NCBI GenBank assembly: GCA_040757205.1
Contig: JBFLXL010000002.1
Location: 186,001 to 250,000, forward strand
Source: Bacillota bacterium
GTDB taxonomy: Bacteria > Bacillota > Desulfotomaculia > Desulfotomaculales > Desulforudaceae
Length of the DNA: 64,000 nucleotides
Direction of reading: 5' to 3'
The notes below the pieces were generated by a model, which saw only the letters and a list, made by a program, of their open reading frames with translations, was not told the origin of the DNA and did not search any database. The stretch's first letter is position 1. Every line of letters begins with the position of its first letter. A program made the translations under genes and the position numbers. Positions 41,349-49,942 of the stretch are shown piece after piece.

Positions 41349-42464
41349 ATGTGGCGTAAACCCTGCTGTACCCTGCTTTGTGGTCTGGTGCTGTCGGCCT
41401 TTTTAATGGCCGGCGTTTTCCGCGATGTGCCGGCGGCGGCGGTCCCGGACCTGGAGCATCTGAGCCCGGGCGAGCTCCAGACACTTGAACGTGAGCTTGC
41501 CGCCGAACTGCTCACGCTCAATCTGCAATTGATGGGGCTGCAGGAAGACCGGGTCCGCTCCGAAGAGCGGCTGGCGGAGCTGGCCGCATCCCGGGCGCTG
41601 GCGGAGCATAGCTTGGCCGAGGCCCGAACCCGCCTGGCGAAAACACACGAGCGGTTGGGGCGGTGGTTGCGTTACCTGTACGAGGAAGGCCGCCTGCCGG
41701 TGTTTGCTTCGCTGCTGCAGGCGGAAAGCTTGGCCGATTTCCTGTGGCGCCTGGAGTTTGCCGTTCTGCTGGTTGAACGCGAGGGCATGCTGTTGAACGA
41801 GGTACGCACCCAGAGCGCCGCCATCAAGGAACGTTTGCACCAACTCGCGTTTCTCGAAACCGAAGTAAAGACCGCCCGCAGCAGAATAACGGAACGCCTC
41901 GCCGAACTCCAGCGGGTGCAAAACCGCAGGTCGGGGCTGCTGGCCGACATCCGCGGCCGTTCGCACGAAATGGCGGACCGGTTGTCGGGTCTGGAACGGC
42001 GGTGGCAGGAGTCGCTCGCCCCGCTGAACAACCTGCTGGGACAGTTGAACATCATCCTAGCCCGGGACGTGCAGCCGGACCGGATCTACTTTCAAGGACG
42101 CAACATGTTGATCGAGGTCGGTTCCCGGACCATCAACCGGGCCCTGGCCAACGCGGCCGAGGACGCTGGGGCCGGCCTCCGGATCGACATCGACCACCGC
42201 GGAATCACGGCGACCAGCCTGGACGCCCAGGGACGGCCCGAGTTTCGGGTCTTCGGGCACCTGGTTCCCGTCTCCGGCGGAGAGGCGGTGGTGTTCCGCG
42301 CCCAAACCGTGACCATTGACGATCTGGAGATCGACGCCTCAACGCTCGCCTTCATGGCTGGAGACCAGGGGGCGTTCTCAATGGGTGACCGGTTCCGGTT
42401 CATGACCCTGACCGACATCGCTTACGAAAAAGACCGGGTGCGGTTCACCCTGCGGCGCAACTGA
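41349..42464 (+). CDS. Exported coiled-coil protein of unknown function
   Basis: About 371 residues: a signal peptide (LLCGLVLSAFLMAGVFRDVPAAA), then a long coiled coil (about 40-240, LERELAAELLTLNLQLMGLQ...) resembling the N-terminal coiled coils of PcsB/CwlO-type wall hydrolases, and an unassigned beta-rich C-terminal domain (about 250-371). No NlpC/P60, CHAP or peptidase M23 domain is present. ATG 41349 is preferred to GTG 41337. Its 3' end overlaps the convergent mnmA by 20 bases. A regulator or adaptor of a cell-wall hydrolase is possible. Confidence 0.75.
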   Translation: MWRKPCCTLLCGLVLSAFLMAGVFRDVPAAAVPDLEHLSPGELQTLERELAAELLTLNLQLMGLQEDRVRSEERLAELAASRALAEHSLAEARTRLAKTHERLGRWLRYLYEEGRLPVFASLLQAESLADFLWRLEFAVLLVEREGMLLNEVRTQSAAIKERLHQLAFLETEVKTARSRITERLAELQRVQNRRSGLLADIRGRSHEMADRLSGLERRWQESLAPLNNLLGQLNIILARDVQPDRIYFQGRNMLIEVGSRTINRALANAAEDAGAGLRIDIDHRGITATSLDAQGRPEFRVFGHLVPVSGGEAVVFRAQTVTIDDLEIDASTLAFMAGDQGAFSMGDRFRFMTLTDIAYEKDRVRFTLRRN

Positions 42465-43476
42465 TGATGCCCCCGCCGACCACCCGTTCTCCCTGGTAGA
42501 AGACGGCGGCTTGTCCCGGGGAGATCGCCCGCTGGGGCTTTTCAAAACGGATCCGAGCGGCGTCAGGCGGTTCAGGGTAGAGGCGGGCGGGGGCGGCCTT
42601 GGTCCGGTAGCGGATCTGGACTTCGATGGGGGTGCCGTCGTCGGGCTGTTGCACGATATAGTTCACTTCCACCGCCAGGAGATCGGTGCGCCACAGTTCC
42701 TCCTCCGGACCGACGATCACCGCATTTTGTTTCCGGTCGAAACCGAGCACGAACACCGGCTTGCCCAGGGCCAGCCCCAGACCCCGGCGCTGGCCGATGG
42801 TGTAAAACGGTATGCCTTGGTGCCGTCCGAGGATGTTTCCGTGCCGGTCCATGAAAGGCCCCTCGGTAACCGGCCGCCCGCACCGCTTGCGGATGAACGC
42901 CCGGTAGTCGTCTCCCGGAACAAAACAAATCTCCTGGCTTTCGGCCGCCGCGAAGGGGATACCGGCCGTCTGCGCTTTTTGCCGCACCATTTCCTTGGTC
43001 AATTCCCCCAAGGGCAGGAGCAGGCGGGACAACCGCTCCTGGTCCAGGTGAAACAGGACATAGCTCTGGTCCTTACGGGGGTCGCGGGCGCGCAGCAGGA
43101 CATACCGGCCCGGTTCGGGTTCAAAACGCACCCGGGCGTAGTGCCCGGTGGCGAAATAATCGGCGCCCCATTCGACCGCTTGACGGAAAAGCGCCCCGTA
43201 TTTCAAGTTCCGGTTGCAGGCGACGCACGGGTTGGGGGTGCGCCCCTCCAGGTAGGCGGCGCAGAACGGACCAATCACCCGTTGTTCAAAGAGCTCACTG
43301 AAGTCCGGCACGTGGTGGGGCAGGCCCAGAAAAGCGGATACCCGGGCCGCCTCCGCTACCACCCGGTTGTTCGTGGCCATCGTCAGGGTGAACACCCGGT
43401 GGCCGGCCTCTTTCATCAAAAGGGCGGTGGTTGAACTATCCACGCCCCCGCTCAGCGCAACCGCCACGGTGGCCAA
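42445..43476 (-). CDS. mnmA: tRNA-specific 2-thiouridylase MnmA
   Basis: A 343-residue minus-strand protein. PP-loop ALSGGVDSSTTALLMKEAG, the first catalytic cysteine in NPCVACNRNLKYG, the second in SQEICFVP, and C-terminal EEELWRTDLLAVEVNYI and RAISPGQAAVFYQGERVVGG. It makes s2U34 in tRNAs for Lys, Glu and Gln using sulfur from a cysteine desulfurase. TTG start behind GAGGAGG. The upstream region contains the duplication at 43492-43586. Confidence 0.94.
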   Translation of the reverse strand: MATVAVALSGGVDSSTTALLMKEAGHRVFTLTMATNNRVVAEAARVSAFLGLPHHVPDFSELFEQRVIGPFCAAYLEGRTPNPCVACNRNLKYGALFRQAVEWGADYFATGHYARVRFEPEPGRYVLLRARDPRKDQSYVLFHLDQERLSRLLLPLGELTKEMVRQKAQTAGIPFAAAESQEICFVPGDDYRAFIRKRCGRPVTEGPFMDRHGNILGRHQGIPFYTIGQRRGLGLALGKPVFVLGFDRKQNAVIVGPEEELWRTDLLAVEVNYIVQQPDDGTPIEVQIRYRTKAAPARLYPEPPDAARIRFEKPQRAISPGQAAVFYQGERVVGGGIISCAAG

Positions 43477-43803
43477 GTTTACACCCTCCTCATTTCAGTA
43501 TTCCACGTTCAAGGCCGGACGCCGGCAAGTTGATGGCGCACGCTACGGCAGGAGCAGTATTTCAGTATTCCACGTTCAAGGCCGGATAGGAACGGGCCGC
43601 TCCAGGAATTTGCCGGCAATTGTAGAATAACAGACCGGAAGATCCTCCGGTAGCACAAAAAAGTGTTAGGGGCCTGGACCCTTTTCCCTGGGCAGAAGAG
43701 GCCCGCTCCTACTCGACCCTTTTTCACCTTTTTCGCCGGCGGTGTTTCGCATTAAATCCGGCGCAGGATCAATAATGAAAAGAAAAGCGGGGGCGCGTCC
43801 ACC
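43477..43803. other. mnmA-MFS intergenic region with identical 28-bp direct repeats
   Basis: A 28-base segment ending CACGTTCAAGGCCGGA occurs identically at 43492-43519 and 43559-43586 (39 bases apart). A degenerate GGGGCCTGGACCC dyad relative lies near 43669. No gene or clear promoter was found; the region must hold the mnmA promoter on the minus strand. Confidence 0.75.
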
Positions 43804-44967
43804 TTGCGGTCGATTTGGCTGGACCAGGGCTTGATGCTGTTATTCGCCGGGTCTTTTATGGTTTTTGTGAACCTGCATCTGGCTTTCATTATTATGCCCC
43901 TGTACGTGCTCGAACTGGGAGGCGGCGACTGGACGGCGGCCTGGTACAATACCCTTTTGGCCGGGGCGGCGGTGCTTTTCCGGTTCCTGTTCGCGTCCTG
44001 GGTGGACCGGTACGGCCGCCGGCTTTCCCTGCTGGTGAGCGGCCTGGCCCTGGTGACCGCGCCGCTCTTTATTCTGCTGGCTGGTTCATCTACGGCCTAT
44101 TTGCTGCTTGTTCGTCTGATTCAAGCCCTGGGCCTGGCGCTCTACCCGCTGGCCGCGAACACCCTAATCGCCGACTTGAGCCCGGTGGCACGGCGCGGGA
44201 CCGTCCTGGGCCTGCAGCGCTTGATCATCCTCACCGCTCTGATCACGGGGCCGCCGGTGGCGGTCCTGATTGTCGAGCACTACGGTTTTCAGACCTTGTT
44301 TGGACTGATCTCCATACTGGGGCTTGCCGGAATGGTGCCGCTTTCGGCCGTTCGGGAACCGGTGCGCGCCCGTGTGGGGACTCCGGCCCCGCACGGGTTT
44401 CAGGCTGCTCTTGCTTCCCGCTCCCTGCGTCTTTTGATCTGGGCGACCTCCGCCTGCGGCTTGGCCTACGGTGTTTTGCTCACGTTTCTCCCGCTGTACG
44501 CGGTACGCGTGGGAATCGAGAATTTCGGCCTTTATTTCACTGTTTTTGCCTTCAGCGGTCTGGTTGCCGGGGTGGTTGCCGGGCGCCTGTCGGATGCCTT
44601 CGGCCGGCGCAAAGTGCTGGTGCCGTCGCTGGTCCTTTTCGGCACGGGCATTCTCTGTCTCGGCCTGCCGGCACCGGGAACGGCAATGGTGGTCAGCGCC
44701 GCGGTGGCCGGCGCCGGCTACTCGGCCTCCCTCACCCTGCTGGTCGCCTGGGTGGTGGACGCGGCCGGACGCAAGCTGCGCGCGGCTTCCCTGGGTCTAT
44801 TTGAAAACGGGATCGACGCGGGGATTATGGCGGGCTCTTTTGCCTTCGGGAGTGTGGTCGCCCTGCTCGGCTTTGGGTTCGCCTTTTCAACCGCCGGCGC
44901 GCTGTTGTTGGTATTCGCGGTTCTGATCGCCACCTTGGACCGGGGGCCCCGGCCCCAAATCCGTTAG
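43804..44967 (+). CDS. Major facilitator superfamily transporter
   Basis: A 387-residue protein with about twelve membrane segments and MFS motif A-type loops (ASWVDRYGRRLSLLVSGLAL; GRLSDAFGRRKVLVPSLVLF). The substrate cannot be read from sequence; sugar/drug efflux-type MFS fits. The TTG start gives a natural N-terminus (LRSIWLDQGLMLLFAGSFMV). It lies between mnmA and pabB without obvious functional links. Confidence 0.88.
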   Translation: MRSIWLDQGLMLLFAGSFMVFVNLHLAFIIMPLYVLELGGGDWTAAWYNTLLAGAAVLFRFLFASWVDRYGRRLSLLVSGLALVTAPLFILLAGSSTAYLLLVRLIQALGLALYPLAANTLIADLSPVARRGTVLGLQRLIILTALITGPPVAVLIVEHYGFQTLFGLISILGLAGMVPLSAVREPVRARVGTPAPHGFQAALASRSLRLLIWATSACGLAYGVLLTFLPLYAVRVGIENFGLYFTVFAFSGLVAGVVAGRLSDAFGRRKVLVPSLVLFGTGILCLGLPAPGTAMVVSAAVAGAGYSASLTLLVAWVVDAAGRKLRAASLGLFENGIDAGIMAGSFAFGSVVALLGFGFAFSTAGALLLVFAVLIATLDRGPRPQIR

Positions 44968-44996
44968 GATAAGCGCCGGACGTAGAGGATTTGACG

Positions 44997-45025
44997 TTGA
45001 GTCTATGGTAAGGAGCGGTTACAAT
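44997..45025 (+). promoter_or_regulatory. Promoter of pabB-pabC
   Basis: TTGAGT, 17 bases, TACAAT, about 29 bases before the pabB GTG. Confidence 0.6.
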
Positions 45026-45053
45026 ATAAGGAAGAAGGCGATGCTCAGTATTT

Positions 45054-46703
45054 GTGAGTTTTGAAACGCGAATCCTAGCCAGATACACTCATCCCGCTGG
45101 CCTGGTGCCGTGTGACGGGGACCGTGAGCCTGTTTTTTTCCAAGGGGGCCATTCTGGGATGCTGATCGAGACCCGGCCCTGGCCCGGCGATCCGGAAGCG
45201 CTCTACACCGTCCTGGGAAACCGGCCGGGTCTGGCGATCCTGGACAGCGGGATGGAACCGCGGGCGGGCGGCTTGTACCCTTCCGGCCGGTGGTGTTTTG
45301 CCGCATTTGATCCCTTTGCCGTGTTGGAGTGCCGGTTGGACGGTTGCTGCCGGGTTTCCGGCGGCTGTAACCGGGAGTTCAAGGCGGACCCTCTGGACAC
45401 CCTCCAAGACCTTCTGGAGGCATACGCCCTGCCGGCCGGTGCCGGACCCACGCCCCTGCCCGCGGGCGGAATCGGGTTTTTGGCGTACGGCCTCCGGGTT
45501 TTCGTGGAGCCGCGGCCCGGCCGTCCCGACGACTTGGATTTGCCCGTGCTCCGGGTTGGCTTTTACGACGCCGTGCTGGCATTGGACCGCCGGGAAGGAC
45601 TTCTCTATCTGACCTCCACCGGGCTGCCGGCCGCCGGAAGTGCCCGGGCCGAACGGGCGGCGTCCAGGATGCGCTTGCTGCGGGAAGTGGTGGCGGCGGC
45701 CGCCGAAAGGGCGGCTTGCGCCCCGCCGGAGCCGGGGCACCGGCTCGGGGTGCCCGGGGGTATCTGCTCGGGAGACCCGGGGGTATCTGCTCGTGGTACA
45801 TGGGTCAGCGGGTCAGCGGGTCGGGTCAGCGGGTCAGCGGGCCGGCTGTGGCCGCCCGGGCCCGTAAGTTCGAGCTTTGACCGGGCCGCCTACCTGGAGG
45901 CGGTGCGCCGGGTCAAGGACCACATTTGGGCCGGGGACGTCTACCAGGTAAACCTGGCCCAGCGGTTTTCGGTGCCCTGGCCGGGGTCGGCCCACGCCCT
46001 GTTCAGGAGGCTCCGCCGCCAAAACCCGGCGCCGTTTTCCGCCTTGATTGAAGGCGCGGACTTCTCCGTGGTCAGCGCGTCCCCGGAGCGTTTCCTGCAC
46101 TTGGATCCCCTGACCGGCGTCGTGCACACCCGCCCGATCAAAGGCACCCGCCCGCGCGGCCCCTCGCCGGAGGCCGACGCTCGTTTGGCCCGTGAACTCC
46201 TGGCCAGCGGGAAGGACCGGGCCGAGCACATAATGATCGTGGACCTCGAGCGCAACGACTTGAGCCGCGTGGCCGAACCGGCCTCGGTCCGGGTTCCGGA
46301 AATGCTGGTCCTGGAGCCTTTCCCGACGGTCTGGCACCTGGTGTCCACGGTGGAGGCCCGGCTCCGGCCGGGGACCGGCGTCGCCGCTCTCCTGCGGGCG
46401 ACCTTTCCGGGCGGTTCGATCACCGGCGCGCCCAAAATCCGCGCCATGGAAATCATCGAGGAACTGGAACCGGTGCCCCGGGGCGTGTATACCGGTGCCG
46501 CCGGTTACTTCAGCTTCGACGGCCGTCTGGACTTAAACATCGCGATTCGGACCATAGTACTCCGCGGCGGGCGGGCGTGGTTTCACGCCGGCGGCGGCAT
46601 CGTGGCCGATTCGGAGCCGGAGGCCGAGTACCGGGAGACGTTGGACAAAGCACGGGCGTTGTTCGCGGCCCTGGGAAGCCCGAAATACCGTGGATGTTTA
46701 TAA
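45054..46703 (+). CDS. pabB: Aminodeoxychorismate synthase component I (PabB)
   Basis: A 549-residue chorismate-utilising enzyme: an N-terminal TrpE/PabB domain (about 1-200) and the chorismate-binding domain with YLEAVRRVKDHIWAGDVYQV, PIKGTRPRG, GKDRAEHIMIVDLERNDLSR and GGSITGAPKIRAMEIIEELE. Lys in PIKGT indicates PabB rather than anthranilate synthase (PIAGT). Between the domains (about 236-265) is a translated low-complexity insert made of direct repeats (45753-45770, 45776-45793 and a GGGTCAGC series). pabA is not adjacent. It works with PabC in folate synthesis. Confidence 0.9.
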   Translation: MSFETRILARYTHPAGLVPCDGDREPVFFQGGHSGMLIETRPWPGDPEALYTVLGNRPGLAILDSGMEPRAGGLYPSGRWCFAAFDPFAVLECRLDGCCRVSGGCNREFKADPLDTLQDLLEAYALPAGAGPTPLPAGGIGFLAYGLRVFVEPRPGRPDDLDLPVLRVGFYDAVLALDRREGLLYLTSTGLPAAGSARAERAASRMRLLREVVAAAAERAACAPPEPGHRLGVPGGICSGDPGVSARGTWVSGSAGRVSGSAGRLWPPGPVSSSFDRAAYLEAVRRVKDHIWAGDVYQVNLAQRFSVPWPGSAHALFRRLRRQNPAPFSALIEGADFSVVSASPERFLHLDPLTGVVHTRPIKGTRPRGPSPEADARLARELLASGKDRAEHIMIVDLERNDLSRVAEPASVRVPEMLVLEPFPTVWHLVSTVEARLRPGTGVAALLRATFPGGSITGAPKIRAMEIIEELEPVPRGVYTGAAGYFSFDGRLDLNIAIRTIVLRGGRAWFHAGGGIVADSEPEAEYRETLDKARALFAALGSPKYRGCL

Positions 46704-46780
46704 GTGGTGCGGCGCAGTCTGGTCTTCGGCAGTTATCTTGGTTTTTATGAGGGGCGACCAGATTCAGGAGGATGAGGCCG

Positions 46781-47659
46781 GTGCTGCTTTGGGTTAACGG
46801 CCGCCTGGTGCCGGCGGCCGAAGCCGCGGTTTCCCCGTTTGATGCCGGGTTTCTCTTGGGTTACGGGGTGTTTGAGACGATGCGGTCTTTCCGGGGAAAG
46901 GTGTTCCGGCTGGAGGCGCACCTCGAGCGCCTGACCGGCGGCTGCCGGCGGCTGGGCTTAAACGGCGTTCCGGAACATGCCGCTCTGAGCCGGGCGGTGG
47001 CGCTCACCCTGCAGGCGAACGGCCTGACCGCCGCACGGTTGCGCCTGACGGTGACCGCTGGCCCGGAAAGTGCTCCCGGTACCGGACCGGCCGCGGGTGT
47101 ACCGGCCGCCGATGCACCGGCCGTGGGTACGCCGACCGTGGTGGTCACCGCCTTTCCCTTGTCCCCGGAGATGGAACAACCGGTGTTCTGGACCGCCGGC
47201 ACCTGCCCCCGGCCTGTTTTTTCGGGGGACCCGCTTCTGTCGGTCAAAACGGTTTCGCGGGCCGGCCATACCCTGGCCCGGCGGGAAGCATTAGCCGCGG
47301 GGTACGACGAGGCGCTCCTGATCAACGAACGGGGTGTTTACACCGAGGGCACGGTCACGAACCTTTTCGTGGTCCGGGGCCGTGTGCTGCAAACGCCTCC
47401 GTTGTCGGACGGGCTGCTGCCGGGTCTGACCCGGGGAATCATTAAAGAATTGGCCGGGGGATTGGGCCTGGAGTTCCGCGAAGCGCCGGTGCGGGCGCAA
47501 GATATGCTCTCCGCCGACGAGGTTTTCCTGACCAACACGGTGGGGGGTTTGATCCCCTTGGCGGCGCTGGACGGGGTGCCGCTCGGCGCAGCTGTTCCCG
47601 GCCCCCGGACGGTTCTGCTCCGGCAGGCTTACCGGGCGCTGTTGACGAAGGAATGCTGA
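46781..47659 (+). CDS. pabC: Aminodeoxychorismate lyase (PabC, class IV PLP enzyme)
   Basis: A 292-residue fold-type IV aminotransferase-like protein. Signatures VNGRLVPAAEAAVSPFDAGF, LGYGVFETMRSF, SVKTVSRAGHTLARREALAA (catalytic lysine), GYDEALLINERGVYTEGTVT and VFLTNTVGGLIPLAALDG. Next to pabB it most likely releases 4-aminobenzoate from aminodeoxychorismate; branched-chain or D-amino-acid aminotransferase is the alternative. GTG 46781 is preferred because AGGAGG lies nine bases upstream, whereas ATG 46772 abuts it. A proline/alanine-rich internal repeat (about 47085-47140) may be an insertion. Confidence 0.85.
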   Translation: MLLWVNGRLVPAAEAAVSPFDAGFLLGYGVFETMRSFRGKVFRLEAHLERLTGGCRRLGLNGVPEHAALSRAVALTLQANGLTAARLRLTVTAGPESAPGTGPAAGVPAADAPAVGTPTVVVTAFPLSPEMEQPVFWTAGTCPRPVFSGDPLLSVKTVSRAGHTLARREALAAGYDEALLINERGVYTEGTVTNLFVVRGRVLQTPPLSDGLLPGLTRGIIKELAGGLGLEFREAPVRAQDMLSADEVFLTNTVGGLIPLAALDGVPLGAAVPGPRTVLLRQAYRALLTKEC

Positions 47660-47719
47660 TTGTGTCGCTCCGGACCGGACGTGATACAATAGTGGCAGCG
47701 CTGGAGAAGGGGAAGGTCA

Positions 47720-48331
47720 ATGCCGCAACTGCGCGTCCTGATTGCGGTCAAGGACGAGGCCGAGGCCAAGAAGCTCGGGGCCAAGCTCCTTAAAGCCGGT
47801 CATCTGGTGATCGGCCGGGTATGGGAGGCCAAGGACGTGTTGCGCCTGGCCTTTGAGACCCAGCCCGACTTGGTCTTGCTGGACCCCGCCCTCCCGGATT
47901 ACGGGGGACTGGGAGTGGCCCAGGTCATCGACGATCACCGGTTGGCCCCGATCGTATTCGTCACCGCGGACTGCACCAGGCTTGCGCAACTGTCGGGCAC
48001 GGGGTGGCTCTTCAGCTATCTGCTGGTTCCGTACAGCGATGATGATCTGTACCTGGCGGTGGAAATAGCCCGGTCCAATTTCAAGCGCCTGCTGGCCCTA
48101 GAGCAGGAAAACATGCGCCTGAAGAAGACCCTGGAGTCCAGAAAACTCGTTGAGCGGGCCAAGGGCCTGTTGGTCGAAAAGAAGGGGTTCACCGAGCCGG
48201 AGGCGTACCGGTACCTGCAGAAACTCAGCATGGACACCTGCCGGCCGCTGGCCGGAATGGCCCGGGAGGTGATTGAGAAGCTCTCCTCCGGCCAAGGGAA
48301 GAAAGGCCGGGACAAGAATCACCAACCGTAG
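47720..48331 (+). CDS. ANTAR-domain RNA-binding response regulator (copy 1)
   Basis: A 203-residue protein: receiver-like domain (about 1-120) and C-terminal ANTAR domain (about 135-190, RKLVERAKGLLVEKKGFTEP and EAYRYLQKLSMDTCRPLAGM). The phospho-acceptor Asp is retained (PDLVLLDPALPD) and the Thr (VFVTAD), but the conserved KP Lys is replaced (LLVPYSDD). ANTAR proteins bind paired six-base-loop hairpins in leader RNAs and prevent termination. It precedes the GS-paralogue leader and is probably its regulator. An extended -10 (TGATACAAT, 47682-47690) lies upstream. Confidence 0.92.
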   Translation: MPQLRVLIAVKDEAEAKKLGAKLLKAGHLVIGRVWEAKDVLRLAFETQPDLVLLDPALPDYGGLGVAQVIDDHRLAPIVFVTADCTRLAQLSGTGWLFSYLLVPYSDDDLYLAVEIARSNFKRLLALEQENMRLKKTLESRKLVERAKGLLVEKKGFTEPEAYRYLQKLSMDTCRPLAGMAREVIEKLSSGQGKKGRDKNHQP

Positions 48332-48356
48332 GAAAGCACAAAGCGCGAAAAAACGC

Positions 48357-48386
48357 TTGCCTTTTGTCGTCTCTTCACAATATAAT
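48357..48386 (+). promoter_or_regulatory. Promoter of the GS-paralogue leader
   Basis: TTGCCT, 18 bases, TATAAT. Transcription would begin about 25 bases before the antiterminator hairpin at 48418. Confidence 0.7.
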
Positions 48387-48417
48387 AGGGACTGGTTAGA
48401 TTAATCATAACGTTTTT

Positions 48418-48475
48418 GGGGCAACGATGTCCCAGGTGGACTCCCGTGGGGAGCCTGCTTGGGGCATTTCTTTTT
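48418..48475 (+). promoter_or_regulatory. ANTAR-type leader 1: hexaloop hairpin overlapping a terminator
   Basis: GGGGC, loop AACGAT, GTCCC (48418-48433; one G-U pair). Its 3' half is also the start of an intrinsic terminator (TGTCCCA at 48428-48434 pairing TGGGGCA at 48460-48466, inner stem CTCC/GGAG, then TTTCTTTTT). The two structures are mutually exclusive. An upstream P1 hairpin is only weakly visible (GTTA/TAAC at 48395-48411). Confidence 0.75.
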
Positions 48476-48498
48476 GAGTTGAAAAGGGGGAGTCTACT

Positions 48499-49836
48499 AT
48501 GGAAATCAACCGCCGGGCGGCCGAAGAAGTCCTGGCCCTGGCCGCGGAAACCGGTGTGAAATTCGTCCGGCTGCAGGTCACCGATTTCACCGGATCCCTC
48601 AAGAACCTGGCCATCACCGTCGAGGAGCTGAACCGCGCCCTGGAAGGCCGGCTCACTTTTGACAGCGCCATCGTCGAAGGTTTCAGCGGCAGCCGGGAAA
48701 GAGAGATCCTGCTCGTCCCCGACCCGGAAACGTTCGTGATCTTTCCCTGGCGGCCACGGGACGGGGCGGTGGCCCGATTGATCTGCCATGTGGCCGACCT
48801 GGACGGGAATCCCTATCCCATCTGTTCCCGGAGTGTACTGCGCCGGAACCTGCAAGCCCTGGGGGAGCGCGGGTGGCGGTTCCGGATCAGCGCCGAAATT
48901 GAATTCTTCCTCTTCCACGCCGGGGAACAGGGCCTGCCCGCCACGGTGACCCACGACCAGGCCGGATACTGCGACCTCGCCCCGGTGGACCTGGGCGAGA
49001 ACGCCCGGCGAGACATGGTCCTCACCCTGCAAGAAATGGGGATCAAGGTCCGGTCGTCGCACCACGAGGCCTCCCCGGGCCAGCACGAGATCGGCCTCGG
49101 TGAGGGCGAGGCGCTGGAAACGGCCGACCGGATCACCACCTTCAAGTTCGTGGTGCGGACCGTGGCCCAGCGGCACGGCCTGCACGCTTCTTTCATGCCG
49201 CGGCCGCTGGCGGGGGGGCGCGGTTCGGGAGTGAAGCTGCACCTGACCCTTTGGCGCGAAGAGCAAAACCTGTTCGCGGACGGGGATGACCTCGGCCGGT
49301 TCAGCGCCACCGCCCGCCGGTTCGCCGCCGGACTGCTCGCGCACGCGCCCGCCTTGTCGGCCGTGACCAATCCCCTGGTCAATTCCTATAAACGCTTGGG
49401 GCCGGACGGTTTTCACCCGGCCCTGGCCGCCTGGTCTTTCGACAGCCGGGCCGCCATGCTGCGCTTTCCCGCGCCGGCGGGAGGCGAGCCACATCTGTTG
49501 CTCCGCAGCCCGGACCCGACGGCCAACGCCTACGTGGCTCTGGCGGGAATCCTCGCCGCCGGCCTCGACGGGGTGGACAGCGGGCTCGAGTTGCCGGAGC
49601 CCGTACCCGGCACGGTGGACGGAGACCTGGACCGGCTCCGGGCCGCAGCGCGCATCAACGGGCTGCCCCGGCACCTGGAAGCGGCGCTTTCGGCATTTAC
49701 CACCAGCGCCGTGCTCCGCGGCGCGTTGGGGGACGAGTTTTGCCGCCGCTACGCCGAGGTCAAGGAACAGGAGTGGCTGGCTTTCCTGGCCGCGGTGCAC
49801 CCCTGGGAGATCGACACCTATCTGGCCCGTTACTAG
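48499..49836 (+). CDS. Glutamine synthetase paralogue with degenerate active site
   Basis: A 445-residue GSI-fold protein, colinear with the canonical GlnA at 52676. It keeps AEIEFFLF, SHHEASPGQHE and NSYKRL, and the Asp of LTFDSAIVEGF. Compared residue by residue, GSGMHMN becomes GSGVKLH (metal-site His to Lys), PGYEAPV becomes PDGFHPA (flap Glu lost), and VELRNPDP becomes LLLRSPDP (metal-site Glu to Leu). It is therefore unlikely to be a normal glutamine synthetase; a regulator or an enzyme for another substrate is possible. Expression is controlled by leader 1. Confidence 0.9.
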   Translation: MEINRRAAEEVLALAAETGVKFVRLQVTDFTGSLKNLAITVEELNRALEGRLTFDSAIVEGFSGSREREILLVPDPETFVIFPWRPRDGAVARLICHVADLDGNPYPICSRSVLRRNLQALGERGWRFRISAEIEFFLFHAGEQGLPATVTHDQAGYCDLAPVDLGENARRDMVLTLQEMGIKVRSSHHEASPGQHEIGLGEGEALETADRITTFKFVVRTVAQRHGLHASFMPRPLAGGRGSGVKLHLTLWREEQNLFADGDDLGRFSATARRFAAGLLAHAPALSAVTNPLVNSYKRLGPDGFHPALAAWSFDSRAAMLRFPAPAGGEPHLLLRSPDPTANAYVALAGILAAGLDGVDSGLELPEPVPGTVDGDLDRLRAAARINGLPRHLEAALSAFTTSAVLRGALGDEFCRRYAEVKEQEWLAFLAAVHPWEIDTYLARY

Positions 49837-49866
49837 GCTTCGTTGGTCGGACCCGGTTCAGGATGA

Positions 49867-49911
49867 AAAGGGGACAGTCCCCCTAAAGCCCGAAGGGGAC
49901 TGTCCCCCTAA
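49867..49911. repeat. Paired GGGGACAGTCCCC dyads
   Basis: AGGGGACAGTCCCCCT and AAGGGGACTGTCCCCCT, one after the other, between the GS paralogue and the next gene. Same family as the dyads in ybeY-cdd and at 51525-51577. Confidence 0.85.
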
Positions 49912-49942
49912 GGCAAAAAAAAGGAGAGGGGAGTCTACCAAG

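Noticed and set aside
45054-46703. Anthranilate synthase component I (TrpE)
   Set aside because: The PIKGT motif has Lys as in PabB, and pabC follows; trp genes are absent.
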